Assembly: GCA_036379295.1 (NCBI GenBank)
Contig: DASVGY010000099.1
Coordinates: forward strand, 1-37,360
Source: Pseudopedobacter sp036379295
GTDB lineage: Bacteria; Bacteroidota; Bacteroidia; Sphingobacteriales; Sphingobacteriaceae
Direction of reading: 5' to 3'
DNA: 37,360 nucleotides
The position numbers and the translations under genes were made by a program. Numbering within the stretch: the stretch's first letter is position 1; every line of letters starts with the position of its first letter. Below are positions 17,504 through 25,275 of the stretch, piece by piece. Under the pieces are notes generated by a model that did not search any database, was not told where the DNA came from, and saw only the letters and a list, made by a program, of their open reading frames with translations.

Positions 17504-18610
17504 ATGTATTTCAGCCACATTTTAAATTTTAAAAATCTCACCAGCAGAGTGCTAATCGCTCTTTCTCTTACGTTTTTAACGTTTAATTCTTTTGCAATGC
17601 AAGAAATTGAGGCTGAAAAAACAATTATTGAGGTTGAAAAAGGTGATGTTAAACACGAAGAGAAATTTGACCCAACGGTAATTATTCTTGAACATATTGG
17701 CGACTCACACGGGTGGCATTTATGGGGGCATACCGCTATCCCTTTGCCTGTAATTTTATTTACACCAAACGGGTTGGATGTTTTTTCATCTGCAAATTTG
17801 GTTGATGAACACCACGAGCCAACAGCATATACTAGTGCAAAAAACACCTATTTGCTGCAAGAAGGCGCCATAAAAATTTTGAACGCCGATGGTAAAGTAG
17901 ATGAAGAGCTCTCTGCAAAGGTTTACGATTTTTCAATTACTAAAAACGTAGCGTCTTTGTTTATCTCTGTAATTGTTATACTATTGATATTCAGCAGTTT
18001 GGCGAGTGCCTATAAAAAAAGAGAAGGAAAAGCGCCAAAAGGTATGCAATCTTGGATTGAGCCTATTATCATCTTTGTTCGGGATGATATTGCCAAACCC
18101 AACATCGGTTACAAATTTGAACGATTTATGCCGCTATTACTTACCGTTTTCTTTTTTATTTGGATAAATAACCTTATGGGTTTAGTGCCAATTTTTCCGG
18201 GAAGTGCAAACGTAACGGGAAATATCGCAGTAACAATGGTTTTATCGGCAATCATCTTGGTAATTGTTAACATCAACGGAAACAAGTATTACTGGGCGCA
18301 TATTTTTAAGCCTGATGTGCCTTTTTGGTTGTTGCCAATTATGTGGATTGTAGAAATTATCGGTATTTTTTCTAAGCCATTTGCACTAATGATTCGTTTA
18401 TTTGCGAACATCACTGCAGGTCATATCATTGTATTGAGTTTAATTTCTTTGATTTTTATATTTAAAACCCTTGCAATGGCACCGGTTTCTGTTGCTTTTG
18501 TGGTTTTTATGGATATTTTAGAATTATTGGTAGCCTTTTTACAGGCCTTTATTTTTACGATGCTTGCAGCTCTGTTTATTGGCACAGCAGTAGAAGAGCA
18601 TCACCATTAG
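17504..18610 (+). CDS. atpB: F1Fo ATP synthase subunit a, with long exported N-terminal extension
   Basis: Subunit a of the membrane sector forms the proton half-channels against the c-ring. The essential arginine is visible as Arg298 in SKPFALMIRLFANITAGH, and the downstream helices (LELLVAFLQAFIFTMLAALF) match the family. At 368 residues it is about 100 longer than the E. coli protein. The extra N-terminus starts with a signal-peptide-like segment (residues 12-31) and a His/Glu-rich region (residues 32-145) before the first channel helix. The C-terminus ends EEHHH. It opens the atpBEFHAG run; a 123-nt gap with no gene separates it from atpE. Confidence 0.95.
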   Translation: MYFSHILNFKNLTSRVLIALSLTFLTFNSFAMQEIEAEKTIIEVEKGDVKHEEKFDPTVIILEHIGDSHGWHLWGHTAIPLPVILFTPNGLDVFSSANLVDEHHEPTAYTSAKNTYLLQEGAIKILNADGKVDEELSAKVYDFSITKNVASLFISVIVILLIFSSLASAYKKREGKAPKGMQSWIEPIIIFVRDDIAKPNIGYKFERFMPLLLTVFFFIWINNLMGLVPIFPGSANVTGNIAVTMVLSAIILVIVNINGNKYYWAHIFKPDVPFWLLPIMWIVEIIGIFSKPFALMIRLFANITAGHIIVLSLISLIFIFKTLAMAPVSVAFVVFMDILELLVAFLQAFIFTMLAALFIGTAVEEHHH

Positions 18611-18733
18611 TAGAAACTAAGGAGTTAGTACGGAAGGATATAAGAGTGAAGAAGCAAGACTGCGAGGAATTGTGAATTGCTTTTTAAAGAAAAGAAACAT
18701 TTTGTTTAACAATCATATAATAAATTAACAGTT

Positions 18734-18949
18734 ATGGTAGGTTCAATCGCTGCAATTGGTGCAGGTTTAGCAGTTATCGGTGCAGGTATCGGTATTGGTC
18801 AAGTTGGTGGAAAAGCAATGGAAGGTATTGCTCGTCAGCCAGAAGCTGCTTCAAAAATTCAGACTGCGATGATCATCGCTGCAGCCCTTATTGAGGGTGT
18901 TGCTTTGTTCGGTGTAGTTGTGGCTTTATTAGGAAACAATCCGGTTTAG
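18734..18949 (+). CDS. atpE: F1Fo ATP synthase subunit c
   Basis: The 71-residue hairpin protein of the c-ring has two Gly/Ala-rich helices joined by the polar loop ARQPEA. The ion-carrying carboxylate is Glu54 (AALIEGVALFG). The glutamine found at the Na+ site of Na+-type rings is replaced by Ile at the matching place, and Ser after the Glu is replaced by Gly, so a proton-type ring is likely. A strong stem-loop just after the gene could favour higher expression of this multicopy subunit than of its downstream neighbours. Confidence 0.96.
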   Translation: MVGSIAAIGAGLAVIGAGIGIGQVGGKAMEGIARQPEAASKIQTAMIIAAALIEGVALFGVVVALLGNNPV

Positions 18950-18960
18950 GAAATCCTAAA

Positions 18961-19001
18961 AAGAATCAGAAATGTAGCGATTGGCTGCATTTCTGATTTT
19001 T
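18961..19001 (+). terminator. Terminator-like hairpin between atpE and atpF
   Basis: AATCAGAAATG at 18964-18974 pairs perfectly with CATTTCTGATT at 18988-18998. The stem is extended inwards by AGC/GCT around a 5-nt loop (GATTG) and is followed by five T residues. It has the form of an intrinsic terminator but stands inside the operon, 12 nt after the atpE stop, so it probably acts as an attenuator or a 3' stabiliser of atpE mRNA. Confidence 0.7.
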
Positions 19002-19035
19002 AAAATGATTAAAAACAAAACAACATTTAAACGTA

Positions 19036-19530
19036 ATGGAATTAGTAACCCCTAGTATTGGTTTGGTATTTTGGACCTTAATATCATTTTTGGTTCTTTT
19101 AGTATTGTTAAAAAAATTGGCTTGGAAACCTGTTTTGGGAGCTATTCATGAGCGTGAGCGTTCTATAGAAGATGCTTTAAACAAAGCCGAATTAGCCAGA
19201 GAAGAAATGTCTCGGTTATCTAACGAAAATGAAACGCTTTTAAAAGAAGCAAGGGTAGAGCGTGATCAACTTTTAAAGGAAGCTAAAGAGTTGAAAGACC
19301 AAATAGTAGCCGACGCAAAGCAAACAGCGCAAGTAGAAGGCGCCAAGTTGATTGAAAAGGCTAAAATTGAAATCAATAACCAAAAAATTGCAGCATTGGA
19401 CGAGGTTAAAAATCAAGTTGCTGCGCTCTCGTTGGATATTGCCGAAAAGGTTTTGCGTAAGCAATTTGATGATAAACAAAAACAGGATGCGTTAGTTAGT
19501 GACCTGTTGAAAGATGTGAAATTAAATTAG
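19036..19530 (+). CDS. atpF: F1Fo ATP synthase subunit b
   Basis: The 164-residue peripheral-stalk subunit has an N-terminal membrane helix (IGLVFWTLISFLVLLVLLKK, residues 8-27) followed by a long charged coiled coil (about 35-150) typical of AtpF. It dimerises and connects subunit a in the membrane to delta and alpha on the F1 head. Length and composition are normal. It is separated from atpH by an 80-nt gap containing an inverted repeat whose left arm includes the atpF stop codon. Confidence 0.95.
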   Translation: MELVTPSIGLVFWTLISFLVLLVLLKKLAWKPVLGAIHERERSIEDALNKAELAREEMSRLSNENETLLKEARVERDQLLKEAKELKDQIVADAKQTAQVEGAKLIEKAKIEINNQKIAALDEVKNQVAALSLDIAEKVLRKQFDDKQKQDALVSDLLKDVKLN

Positions 19531-19590
19531 GTTTTAAGTAGTAAGTTATAGGTAGTAAGTAGAAAGTGAGAACTTAAAACTTAAAACCTA
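19528..19590 (+). repeat. Inverted repeat with internal direct repeats, atpF-atpH gap
   Basis: TAGGTTTTAAGT at 19528-19539 is the exact reverse complement of ACTTAAAACCTA at 19579-19590. The interior holds two copies of GTAGTAAGT (19538-19546 and 19552-19560). The left arm includes the TAG stop of atpF. The sequence is low in complexity and resembles dispersed intergenic repeats rather than coding remnants. Confidence 0.6.
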
Positions 19591-19610
19591 GAACCTTTAA
19601 CTAAAATAAA

Positions 19611-20159
19611 ATGTCAGAAATAAAAGTAGCATCCAGATACGCAAAATCTTTGCTTGATTTGGCTATCGAAAATAAGGCTTTAGAAGAAACGAAAGATGAT
19701 ATGAGTCTTTTTGTGGATACTTTAAGAGCAAATTCTGAATTGCAGGCAGTGGTTAAAAATCCAATTATTCCTTTAACAAAGAAGAACGCGATTTTAAAAG
19801 CTGTTTTTGGAGAAAAAATTAACAAAGTATCTGCTGCGTTTTTAAAAATCGTGGTAGATAAAGGTAGGTCAGAGATTATCTACGGCGTTGCAAAAGAGTT
19901 TTTGAGAGAATATAACGAATACAAAAATATTGTTACCGCAAAAGTGGTTTCTGCGGCAGAACTTACAGACATTGCAAAAACCGAAATTATAAACAAAGTG
20001 AAGGCAGTAACAGGCGGAGATGTTAAATTACACGCTACTGTTGATACTGATTTAATTGGCGGTTTTATACTTACCGTGGGCGATAAACAATTTGATGCAA
20101 GTATTTCAAGTAATTTAGCGAAATTGAAAAAAGACTTTTCACAAAAAGTAATCGCATAA
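19611..20159 (+). CDS. atpH: F1Fo ATP synthase subunit delta
   Basis: This 182-residue OSCP/delta subunit has the N-terminal helical bundle starting ASRYAKSLLDLAIE, a family signature, and the C-terminal signature VDTDLIGGFILTVGDKQFDASISSNLAKLKK. It sits on top of F1 and holds the b-subunit stalk. Length is normal. It lies 44 nt ahead of atpA. Confidence 0.95.
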   Translation: MSEIKVASRYAKSLLDLAIENKALEETKDDMSLFVDTLRANSELQAVVKNPIIPLTKKNAILKAVFGEKINKVSAAFLKIVVDKGRSEIIYGVAKEFLREYNEYKNIVTAKVVSAAELTDIAKTEIINKVKAVTGGDVKLHATVDTDLIGGFILTVGDKQFDASISSNLAKLKKDFSQKVIA

Positions 20160-20203
20160 AACCAAAAATAAATTTTCAAAATAAAAATCTTAAATAAATA
20201 AAG

Positions 20204-21778
20204 ATGGTAGAAGTAAGACCAGATGAAGTTTCGGCGATTTTACGTCAGCAATTATCAGGCTTTAAGTCAGAAACTGAATTAGAGGAAGTTGGTACCGTAC
20301 TGCAAGTTGGTGATGGTATTGCTCGTGTTTATGGTTTAACAAAGGTACAAGCTGGTGAGCTGGTTGAATTTGAATCAGGCTTACAAGGTATCGTTTTAAA
20401 CTTAGAAGAAGATAACGTTGGTGTGGTTTTGTTAGGTGCTTCTGATGAAATTAAAGAGGGTGATACGATAAAGCGTACAAAGCGTATTGCATCTATTAAG
20501 GTAGGTGAAGGTATGTTAGGGCGTGTAGTAAATACTTTAGGTACTCCAATTGATGGTAAAGGACCAATTACTGGCACCACTTACGAAATGCCTTTAGAGC
20601 GTAAAGCGCCGGGAGTTATTTACCGCCAGCCAGTAACCGAGCCTTTACAAACGGGTATTAAAGCTATTGATGCAATGATTCCGATTGGTCGTGGACAACG
20701 TGAGTTGGTAATCGGTGACCGCCAAACTGGTAAATCGGCAGTTTGTATCGATACCATCATCAATCAAAAAGAATTTTACGATGCTGGGAAACCAGTTTTC
20801 TGTATATATGTTGCTATTGGGCAAAAAGCAAGTACGGTAGCTAACGTTGTTAAGGCGTTAGACGAGAAAGGTGCAATGGCTTATACCGTTGTTGTTGCTG
20901 CTTCTGCTGCAGACCCTGCTCCAATGCAATTTTATGCGCCTTTCGCAGGTGCTGCAATCGGTGAGTTTTTTCGTGATACAGGAAGACCAGCTTTAATTGT
21001 TTATGATGATTTATCAAAGCAAGCAGTTGCTTACCGCGAGGTTTCTTTGTTGTTAAAACGTCCTCCAGGACGTGAGGCTTACCCAGGTGATGTTTTTTAC
21101 CTACATAGCCGTTTGTTAGAGAGAGCTGCAAAAATTAACCAGAATGATTCTATCGCTCAACAAATGAACGATTTACCAGAATCAATCAGGAGCATTGTAA
21201 AGGGTGGTGGTTCATTAACTGCATTGCCAATTATCGAAACGCAGGCTGGTGACGTTTCTGCTTATATCCCAACCAACGTAATTTCTATTACTGATGGTCA
21301 AATTTTCTTAGAGTCCAACTTGTTTAATGCGGGTGTTCGTCCGGCTATTAACGTAGGTATTTCTGTATCTCGTGTGGGTGGTAACGCTCAAATTAAATCA
21401 ATGAAGAAAGTTGCCGGAACGCTTAAATTAGACCAGGCTCAATATCGGGAGCTAGAGGCCTTCTCTAAATTTGGTTCTGATTTAGATGCTTCAACCAAAT
21501 TGGTTTTAGATAAGGGAGCCAGAAACGTTGAGATTTTAAAGCAAGGTCAGTTTTCTCCGGTAACGGTTGAAAAACAGGTTGCAATCATTTACGCAGGCGT
21601 TAAAAACCTGATGAGAAGTGTGCCAGTTGATAGAGTAAGAGAATTTGAACTAGAATATACCACACAATTAGAGCAACGTCATCCAGAAGTTTTAGCTGCC
21701 TTAAAAGCGGGTAAATTTGATGACAGCTTAACTAGTGTTTTAGATACTGTAGCGAAAGAATTATCAGCGAAATATTAA
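20204..21778 (+). CDS. atpA: F1Fo ATP synthase subunit alpha
   Basis: The 524-residue subunit has an N-terminal beta-barrel, a nucleotide-binding domain with P-loop GDRQTGKSA (residues 171-179), and the alpha-specific signature PAINVGISVSRVGG. It forms the hexameric F1 head with beta, binding nucleotide at the non-catalytic sites. The catalytic beta gene (atpD) is not in this window, nor is epsilon (atpC); in Bacteroidota these are normally together elsewhere. The codons look well optimised (many GGT, CGT and GCT), as expected for a highly expressed gene. Confidence 0.98.
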   Translation: MVEVRPDEVSAILRQQLSGFKSETELEEVGTVLQVGDGIARVYGLTKVQAGELVEFESGLQGIVLNLEEDNVGVVLLGASDEIKEGDTIKRTKRIASIKVGEGMLGRVVNTLGTPIDGKGPITGTTYEMPLERKAPGVIYRQPVTEPLQTGIKAIDAMIPIGRGQRELVIGDRQTGKSAVCIDTIINQKEFYDAGKPVFCIYVAIGQKASTVANVVKALDEKGAMAYTVVVAASAADPAPMQFYAPFAGAAIGEFFRDTGRPALIVYDDLSKQAVAYREVSLLLKRPPGREAYPGDVFYLHSRLLERAAKINQNDSIAQQMNDLPESIRSIVKGGGSLTALPIIETQAGDVSAYIPTNVISITDGQIFLESNLFNAGVRPAINVGISVSRVGGNAQIKSMKKVAGTLKLDQAQYRELEAFSKFGSDLDASTKLVLDKGARNVEILKQGQFSPVTVEKQVAIIYAGVKNLMRSVPVDRVREFELEYTTQLEQRHPEVLAALKAGKFDDSLTSVLDTVAKELSAKY

Positions 21779-21781
21779 TTT

Positions 21782-21851
21782 TAGTATTGAGTAGTGGGTA
21801 TAGTGTATTGAGTAATCAATCGCAATACTCATTACTCAATTCTCAATACTA
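21782..21851 (+). repeat. Nested inverted repeats filling the atpA-atpG gap
   Basis: TAGTATTGAG at 21782-21791 is the reverse complement of CTCAATACTA at 21842-21851. Inside it, ATTGAGTAAT at 21807-21816 pairs with ATTACTCAAT at 21831-21840. The element occupies nearly all of the 77-nt gap between atpA and atpG and can fold as two stacked hairpins in the mRNA. It is built from variations of ATTGAGTA. Confidence 0.65.
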
Positions 21852-21855
21852 GAAA

Positions 21856-22740
21856 ATGGCAAATTTAAAAGAAGTTAGAATCAGAATAGCATCAGTAAGC
21901 TCTACACAGCAAATTACCAAAGCCATGAAAATGGTATCGGCTGCTAAGTTAAAAAGAGCAACTAACGCCATCATACAATTGCGTCCTTATGCCAATAAGC
22001 TAAAGGAAATTTTGGCTAATCTTTCCGCAAGTTTAGAGGATGGTGTTTCTGTTTACACTCAAGAGCGGGAAGTGAAAAACGTTTTGGTGGTTGTTGTAAC
22101 TTCAAATCGCGGTTTGGCGGGTGCTTTCAATACTAACGTTATAAAAACTGCGAATAACTTAATTTCCGATAAATACAGTAGCTTTCAAAAGTCGGGAAAT
22201 TTACACATAGTTGCCATTGGTAAAAAAGCTCAGGATTATTATGAAAAGCGTAACTACAAAGTTATTGGAAACAACAACGATGTTTTTAGCGCTTTAAACT
22301 TTGAAAATATTTCTGTAATTACCGAATCTATTATGGAAGGTTTTGTAAAAGGGAAGTATGACAAGGTTGAGGTAATTTATAACCAATTTAGAAATGCAGC
22401 GGTACAAATTTTAACCACAGAACAGTTATTGCCTGTACCAAAAGTTGCGCAATCCCAAAGCACATCAACTACACAGGTAGATTATATTTTGGAACCCTCT
22501 CAACAAGAAATTGTTGAGCAATTGATCCCTAAAAATATTAAGTTACAGCTTTACAAAGCAGTTTTAGATTCTCATGCTTCTGAACATGGCGCCAGAATGA
22601 CTGCTATGGATAAGGCGACAGATAATGCGGGTGATTTATTAAAGAAATTAAAATTAGCGTATAACCAAGCCCGTCAGGCTGCAATTACTACAGAGCTTTC
22701 TGAAATTGTGAGTGGCGCAGCGGCTTTATCTAACGGGTAA
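21856..22740 (+). CDS. atpG: F1Fo ATP synthase subunit gamma
   Basis: The 294-residue rotor shaft has the N-terminal coiled-coil helix (VRIRIASVSSTQQITKAMKM), the family core VVVVTSNRGLAGAFNTN, and the C-terminal coiled-coil helix ending in the signature region ARMTAMDKATDNAGDLLKKL. It turns inside the alpha/beta hexamer to drive catalysis. It is the last gene of this ATP synthase run; a strong terminator follows 41 nt downstream. Confidence 0.97.
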   Translation: MANLKEVRIRIASVSSTQQITKAMKMVSAAKLKRATNAIIQLRPYANKLKEILANLSASLEDGVSVYTQEREVKNVLVVVVTSNRGLAGAFNTNVIKTANNLISDKYSSFQKSGNLHIVAIGKKAQDYYEKRNYKVIGNNNDVFSALNFENISVITESIMEGFVKGKYDKVEVIYNQFRNAAVQILTTEQLLPVPKVAQSQSTSTTQVDYILEPSQQEIVEQLIPKNIKLQLYKAVLDSHASEHGARMTAMDKATDNAGDLLKKLKLAYNQARQAAITTELSEIVSGAAALSNG

Positions 22741-22781
22741 TTTTTAATGCTCAAAGAGTAAGCCTTGCGGCCGAAGGTATT

Positions 22782-22817
22782 AAAACCTCAATCATTTAAA
22801 ATGGTTGAGGTTTTTTC
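22782..22817 (+). terminator. Rho-independent terminator after atpG
   Basis: AAAACCTCAATCAT at 22782-22795 pairs with ATGGTTGAGGTTTT at 22801-22814 (a single T-G wobble), with a 5-nt loop and a run of six T residues. It ends the envelope/ATP synthase operon. Confidence 0.88.
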
Positions 22818-23024
22818 ATTTCCCAACGGATCATTGTTGCTATAACATCAGTCTTTTGTAATTACCATTTTGCTGCTCACAAGGTACAATAGTATAAATT
22901 GATATATCGGCTGCTGAAAAGGTATAAATTGGTCAACCAAGGAATAACCGTCAATTTTAATCCTGCTTCGTTATGAAAAGCAAGCCATCTCTCTTAAATT
23001 TACCTTATCAAATGTTTGTGAACT
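22818..23024 (+). promoter_or_regulatory. Upstream region of the PL8 lyase with repeated motif and operator-like palindrome
   Basis: No gene is seen here. The block GCTGCT-N5-GGTA...TATAAATTG occurs at 22872-22901 and, more compactly, at 22910-22931. The second copy runs into TTGGTCAACCAA (22929-22940), an inverted repeat TTGGT-N2-ACCAA. Such TGGT/ACCA operators are typical of GntR-type regulators. A clear TTTG/TAnnTTTG promoter is not present. The regulatory role is inferred. Confidence 0.35.
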
Positions 23025-25199
23025 ATGGCTACCAGTGTTAAAAAATTGTTGCTTGTTTTAATGTTCCTTGTTAATCTTCCTTCTATAGCTGTTTTTGCTC
23101 AAAAATCAACAACGCAGCAACTTAGCGATAACTTGGTTAAATACTTTTTAACGGAAGACCAGCCAAGGCTAAATCATAAAATTGCCGATATAAATATCGA
23201 TAAGGATGCGGGCGACCAAGTAATACTTGAATTGTACCAAAGACGTAAGGCTAATTCAATGGCTATAGAAAGCCTGCTAAACAATTTTAAAAGCGACGGA
23301 ACTTGGTCTGATATTAATTACGATGATAAAGAAAACTCTGGCTGGGAGTTAAAAGCCCATGTGGATAGGCTGCTTTTAATCACCAAGGAATACCTGAGTC
23401 CAGAGTCTAAGTACTTTAACAATGCAAAGGTTAAAGCGCAAATACACCAAGCGCTGGCTTATTGGTTTAAAAATATGCCTCAGAATAAAAACTGGTGGTA
23501 CAACCAAATAGGTATTCCAAAAACTCTGGGTCCGGTTTTAATTATGCTGCGTAGCGAGCTCAGCGAGCAGGAATACAAGGCCGGTTTGCGGGTAATGAAC
23601 CAGTCTAATTTTGGCATGACCGGTCAAAACAAGGTATGGCTTGCGGGCAACATGTTTTATAAAGCTTTGTTAACGGATGATGAGCAGTTGGCCAAACAGG
23701 CCAGGGACACCATTGTATCGGAAATTAAGATTGGGCAAGGAGAAGGTGTAAAGGCAGATTTTAGTTTTCAGCAACATGGTGCGCAGCAACAATTTGGAAA
23801 CTATGGGTTGGCTTATCTAACATCTATGGCATCATGGGCAAATATTTTTGCGGGCACTAGTTTTAAATTAGACGAGGAGGATTTGGCGGTGCTAAGAAAT
23901 CTTTTTGATAAAGGTTATAACCAGATTATTTGGAAAGGTTTTTTTGATACCAATTCTTTAGGGAGGCAATTTTTTAAATTTGCACAAAGTCAAAAAGCGC
24001 TCGCTACCGCCTTTGCAGCCTATGATTTAATGAAGGTGGACGAAATGCACAAGCCGATTTATCAGGATTTTATTACAAGAAATTTTGGCGGGAATAATCA
24101 GCCGTTGCTTCTTGGAATATCCAATTACTTCAACTCTGATATGATGGTTTTTCGTTCAAAAGAATGGTATGCTAGTGTTAAAATGTCATCAGAAAGGGTT
24201 ATTGGGGCCGAAACAGGTAACGGTGAAAATTTAAAAGGATACTACCTTGCTGACGGGGCCTGTTACATTAGCGTGAGCGGTAAAGAATACGATAATATTT
24301 TTCCGCTTTGGAACTGGCGCCATTTACCCGGTGTAACCTGTTATGAAAGTAATGAGCCCTTAAAAGTACTCACTTTTAAAGGATATAAAAACGGAGATGA
24401 TTTTGCTGGGAGTATCTCAAATAACTTAAATGGATTAGCGGCGTTTATCTTAAACAGAGATTCGTTGACTGCTAAAAAAGCCTACTTTTTTCTTAATAAT
24501 CAACTGATTTGCCTGGGCGCAGGCATTAGTGCGCCAGCGGCCGAAAAAGTTGTTACTTCTATAAATCAAACGTGGCTAAGCGGCAAAGTAGCTTATTTTA
24601 GCAACGGTGTAAAAACACTTCCATTAGCTACCGAACTAAGGCATAAGGCGGTAAATTGGGTTTACCATAACAATATCACCTATGTTCCTTTGATGGGTAC
24701 CAAAATAGATTTTTCAAACATAACACAAAAAGGAAGTTGGTCTGCTGTTATAGCTAAATACCCCAAAGATAGTATAGAGGGAAGCATATTTACAATAAAG
24801 GTTAGTGCTGTAAGAAGTCCTGATAATGCAAGTTATGCTTATGCGGTTTTGCCAAATACTAGTGCCAAAAGTAGCGCAAATGCTGACTTAAAATTTGAAG
24901 TTTTGCAAAACGATAATTGTGCGCAAATAGTTAAAAGCAAAGATAGCAGTGTTTATTTGTTGGCGATTTACCAACCCCTTGACAAGAAACTTGACGAGAT
25001 TGGAACCCTTAGTTTTAAGCAGCCTGGGCTTTACCAGTTAGATAAGCAAAATAACCATTGGGAAATTACCTTAGCCGATCCTACTCAAAAGTTAAAAACA
25101 ATGGAACTTGTAACCAATGGCGAAATGAGGCAATTTACAATGCCCGGCGGGCTTTATAAAGGAAAGGCTATTCATGGGATTTTAAAAAACCATGAATAA
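23025..25199 (+). CDS. Polysaccharide lyase family 8 (chondroitin AC / hyaluronate lyase-like), secreted
   Basis: The 724-residue protein has a signal peptide (residues 1-25), an N-terminal alpha/alpha toroid and C-terminal beta sandwiches, as in PL8. The catalytic set lines up by spacing with Pedobacter heparinus chondroitinase AC. His251 and Tyr260 lie in QQHGAQQQFGNY, preceded by Asn202 (TGQNKVW). Arg314 is in SLGRQFF and Glu396 in GAETGNGEN. The second arginine of that enzyme's active site appears to be Lys318 here. PL8 enzymes cleave the glycosaminoglycan or xanthan backbone by beta-elimination. No sulfatase or SusCD genes flank it, so the substrate is not fixed by context; chondroitin, hyaluronan or another uronic-acid polymer are possible. 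Confidence 0.9.
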   Translation: MATSVKKLLLVLMFLVNLPSIAVFAQKSTTQQLSDNLVKYFLTEDQPRLNHKIADINIDKDAGDQVILELYQRRKANSMAIESLLNNFKSDGTWSDINYDDKENSGWELKAHVDRLLLITKEYLSPESKYFNNAKVKAQIHQALAYWFKNMPQNKNWWYNQIGIPKTLGPVLIMLRSELSEQEYKAGLRVMNQSNFGMTGQNKVWLAGNMFYKALLTDDEQLAKQARDTIVSEIKIGQGEGVKADFSFQQHGAQQQFGNYGLAYLTSMASWANIFAGTSFKLDEEDLAVLRNLFDKGYNQIIWKGFFDTNSLGRQFFKFAQSQKALATAFAAYDLMKVDEMHKPIYQDFITRNFGGNNQPLLLGISNYFNSDMMVFRSKEWYASVKMSSERVIGAETGNGENLKGYYLADGACYISVSGKEYDNIFPLWNWRHLPGVTCYESNEPLKVLTFKGYKNGDDFAGSISNNLNGLAAFILNRDSLTAKKAYFFLNNQLICLGAGISAPAAEKVVTSINQTWLSGKVAYFSNGVKTLPLATELRHKAVNWVYHNNITYVPLMGTKIDFSNITQKGSWSAVIAKYPKDSIEGSIFTIKVSAVRSPDNASYAYAVLPNTSAKSSANADLKFEVLQNDNCAQIVKSKDSSVYLLAIYQPLDKKLDEIGTLSFKQPGLYQLDKQNNHWEITLADPTQKLKTMELVTNGEMRQFTMPGGLYKGKAIHGILKNHE

Positions 25200-25275
25200 A
25201 ATAGCTTTGGAAATACGAAGGTTGTTCTCCTTTTAAAAAAAACACTCTTAAATTGACAATAGCAAATTATATTTA

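Noticed and set aside
18611..18733. Gap between atpB and atpE as a possible small gene or RNA
   Set aside because: No open frame of useful length with a start and no strong fold; it is purine-rich spacer similar to other gaps.
23025..25199. PL8 lyase as part of a polysaccharide utilisation locus
   Set aside because: No SusC/SusD pair, sulfatase, other lyase or hybrid two-component regulator is present within the window.
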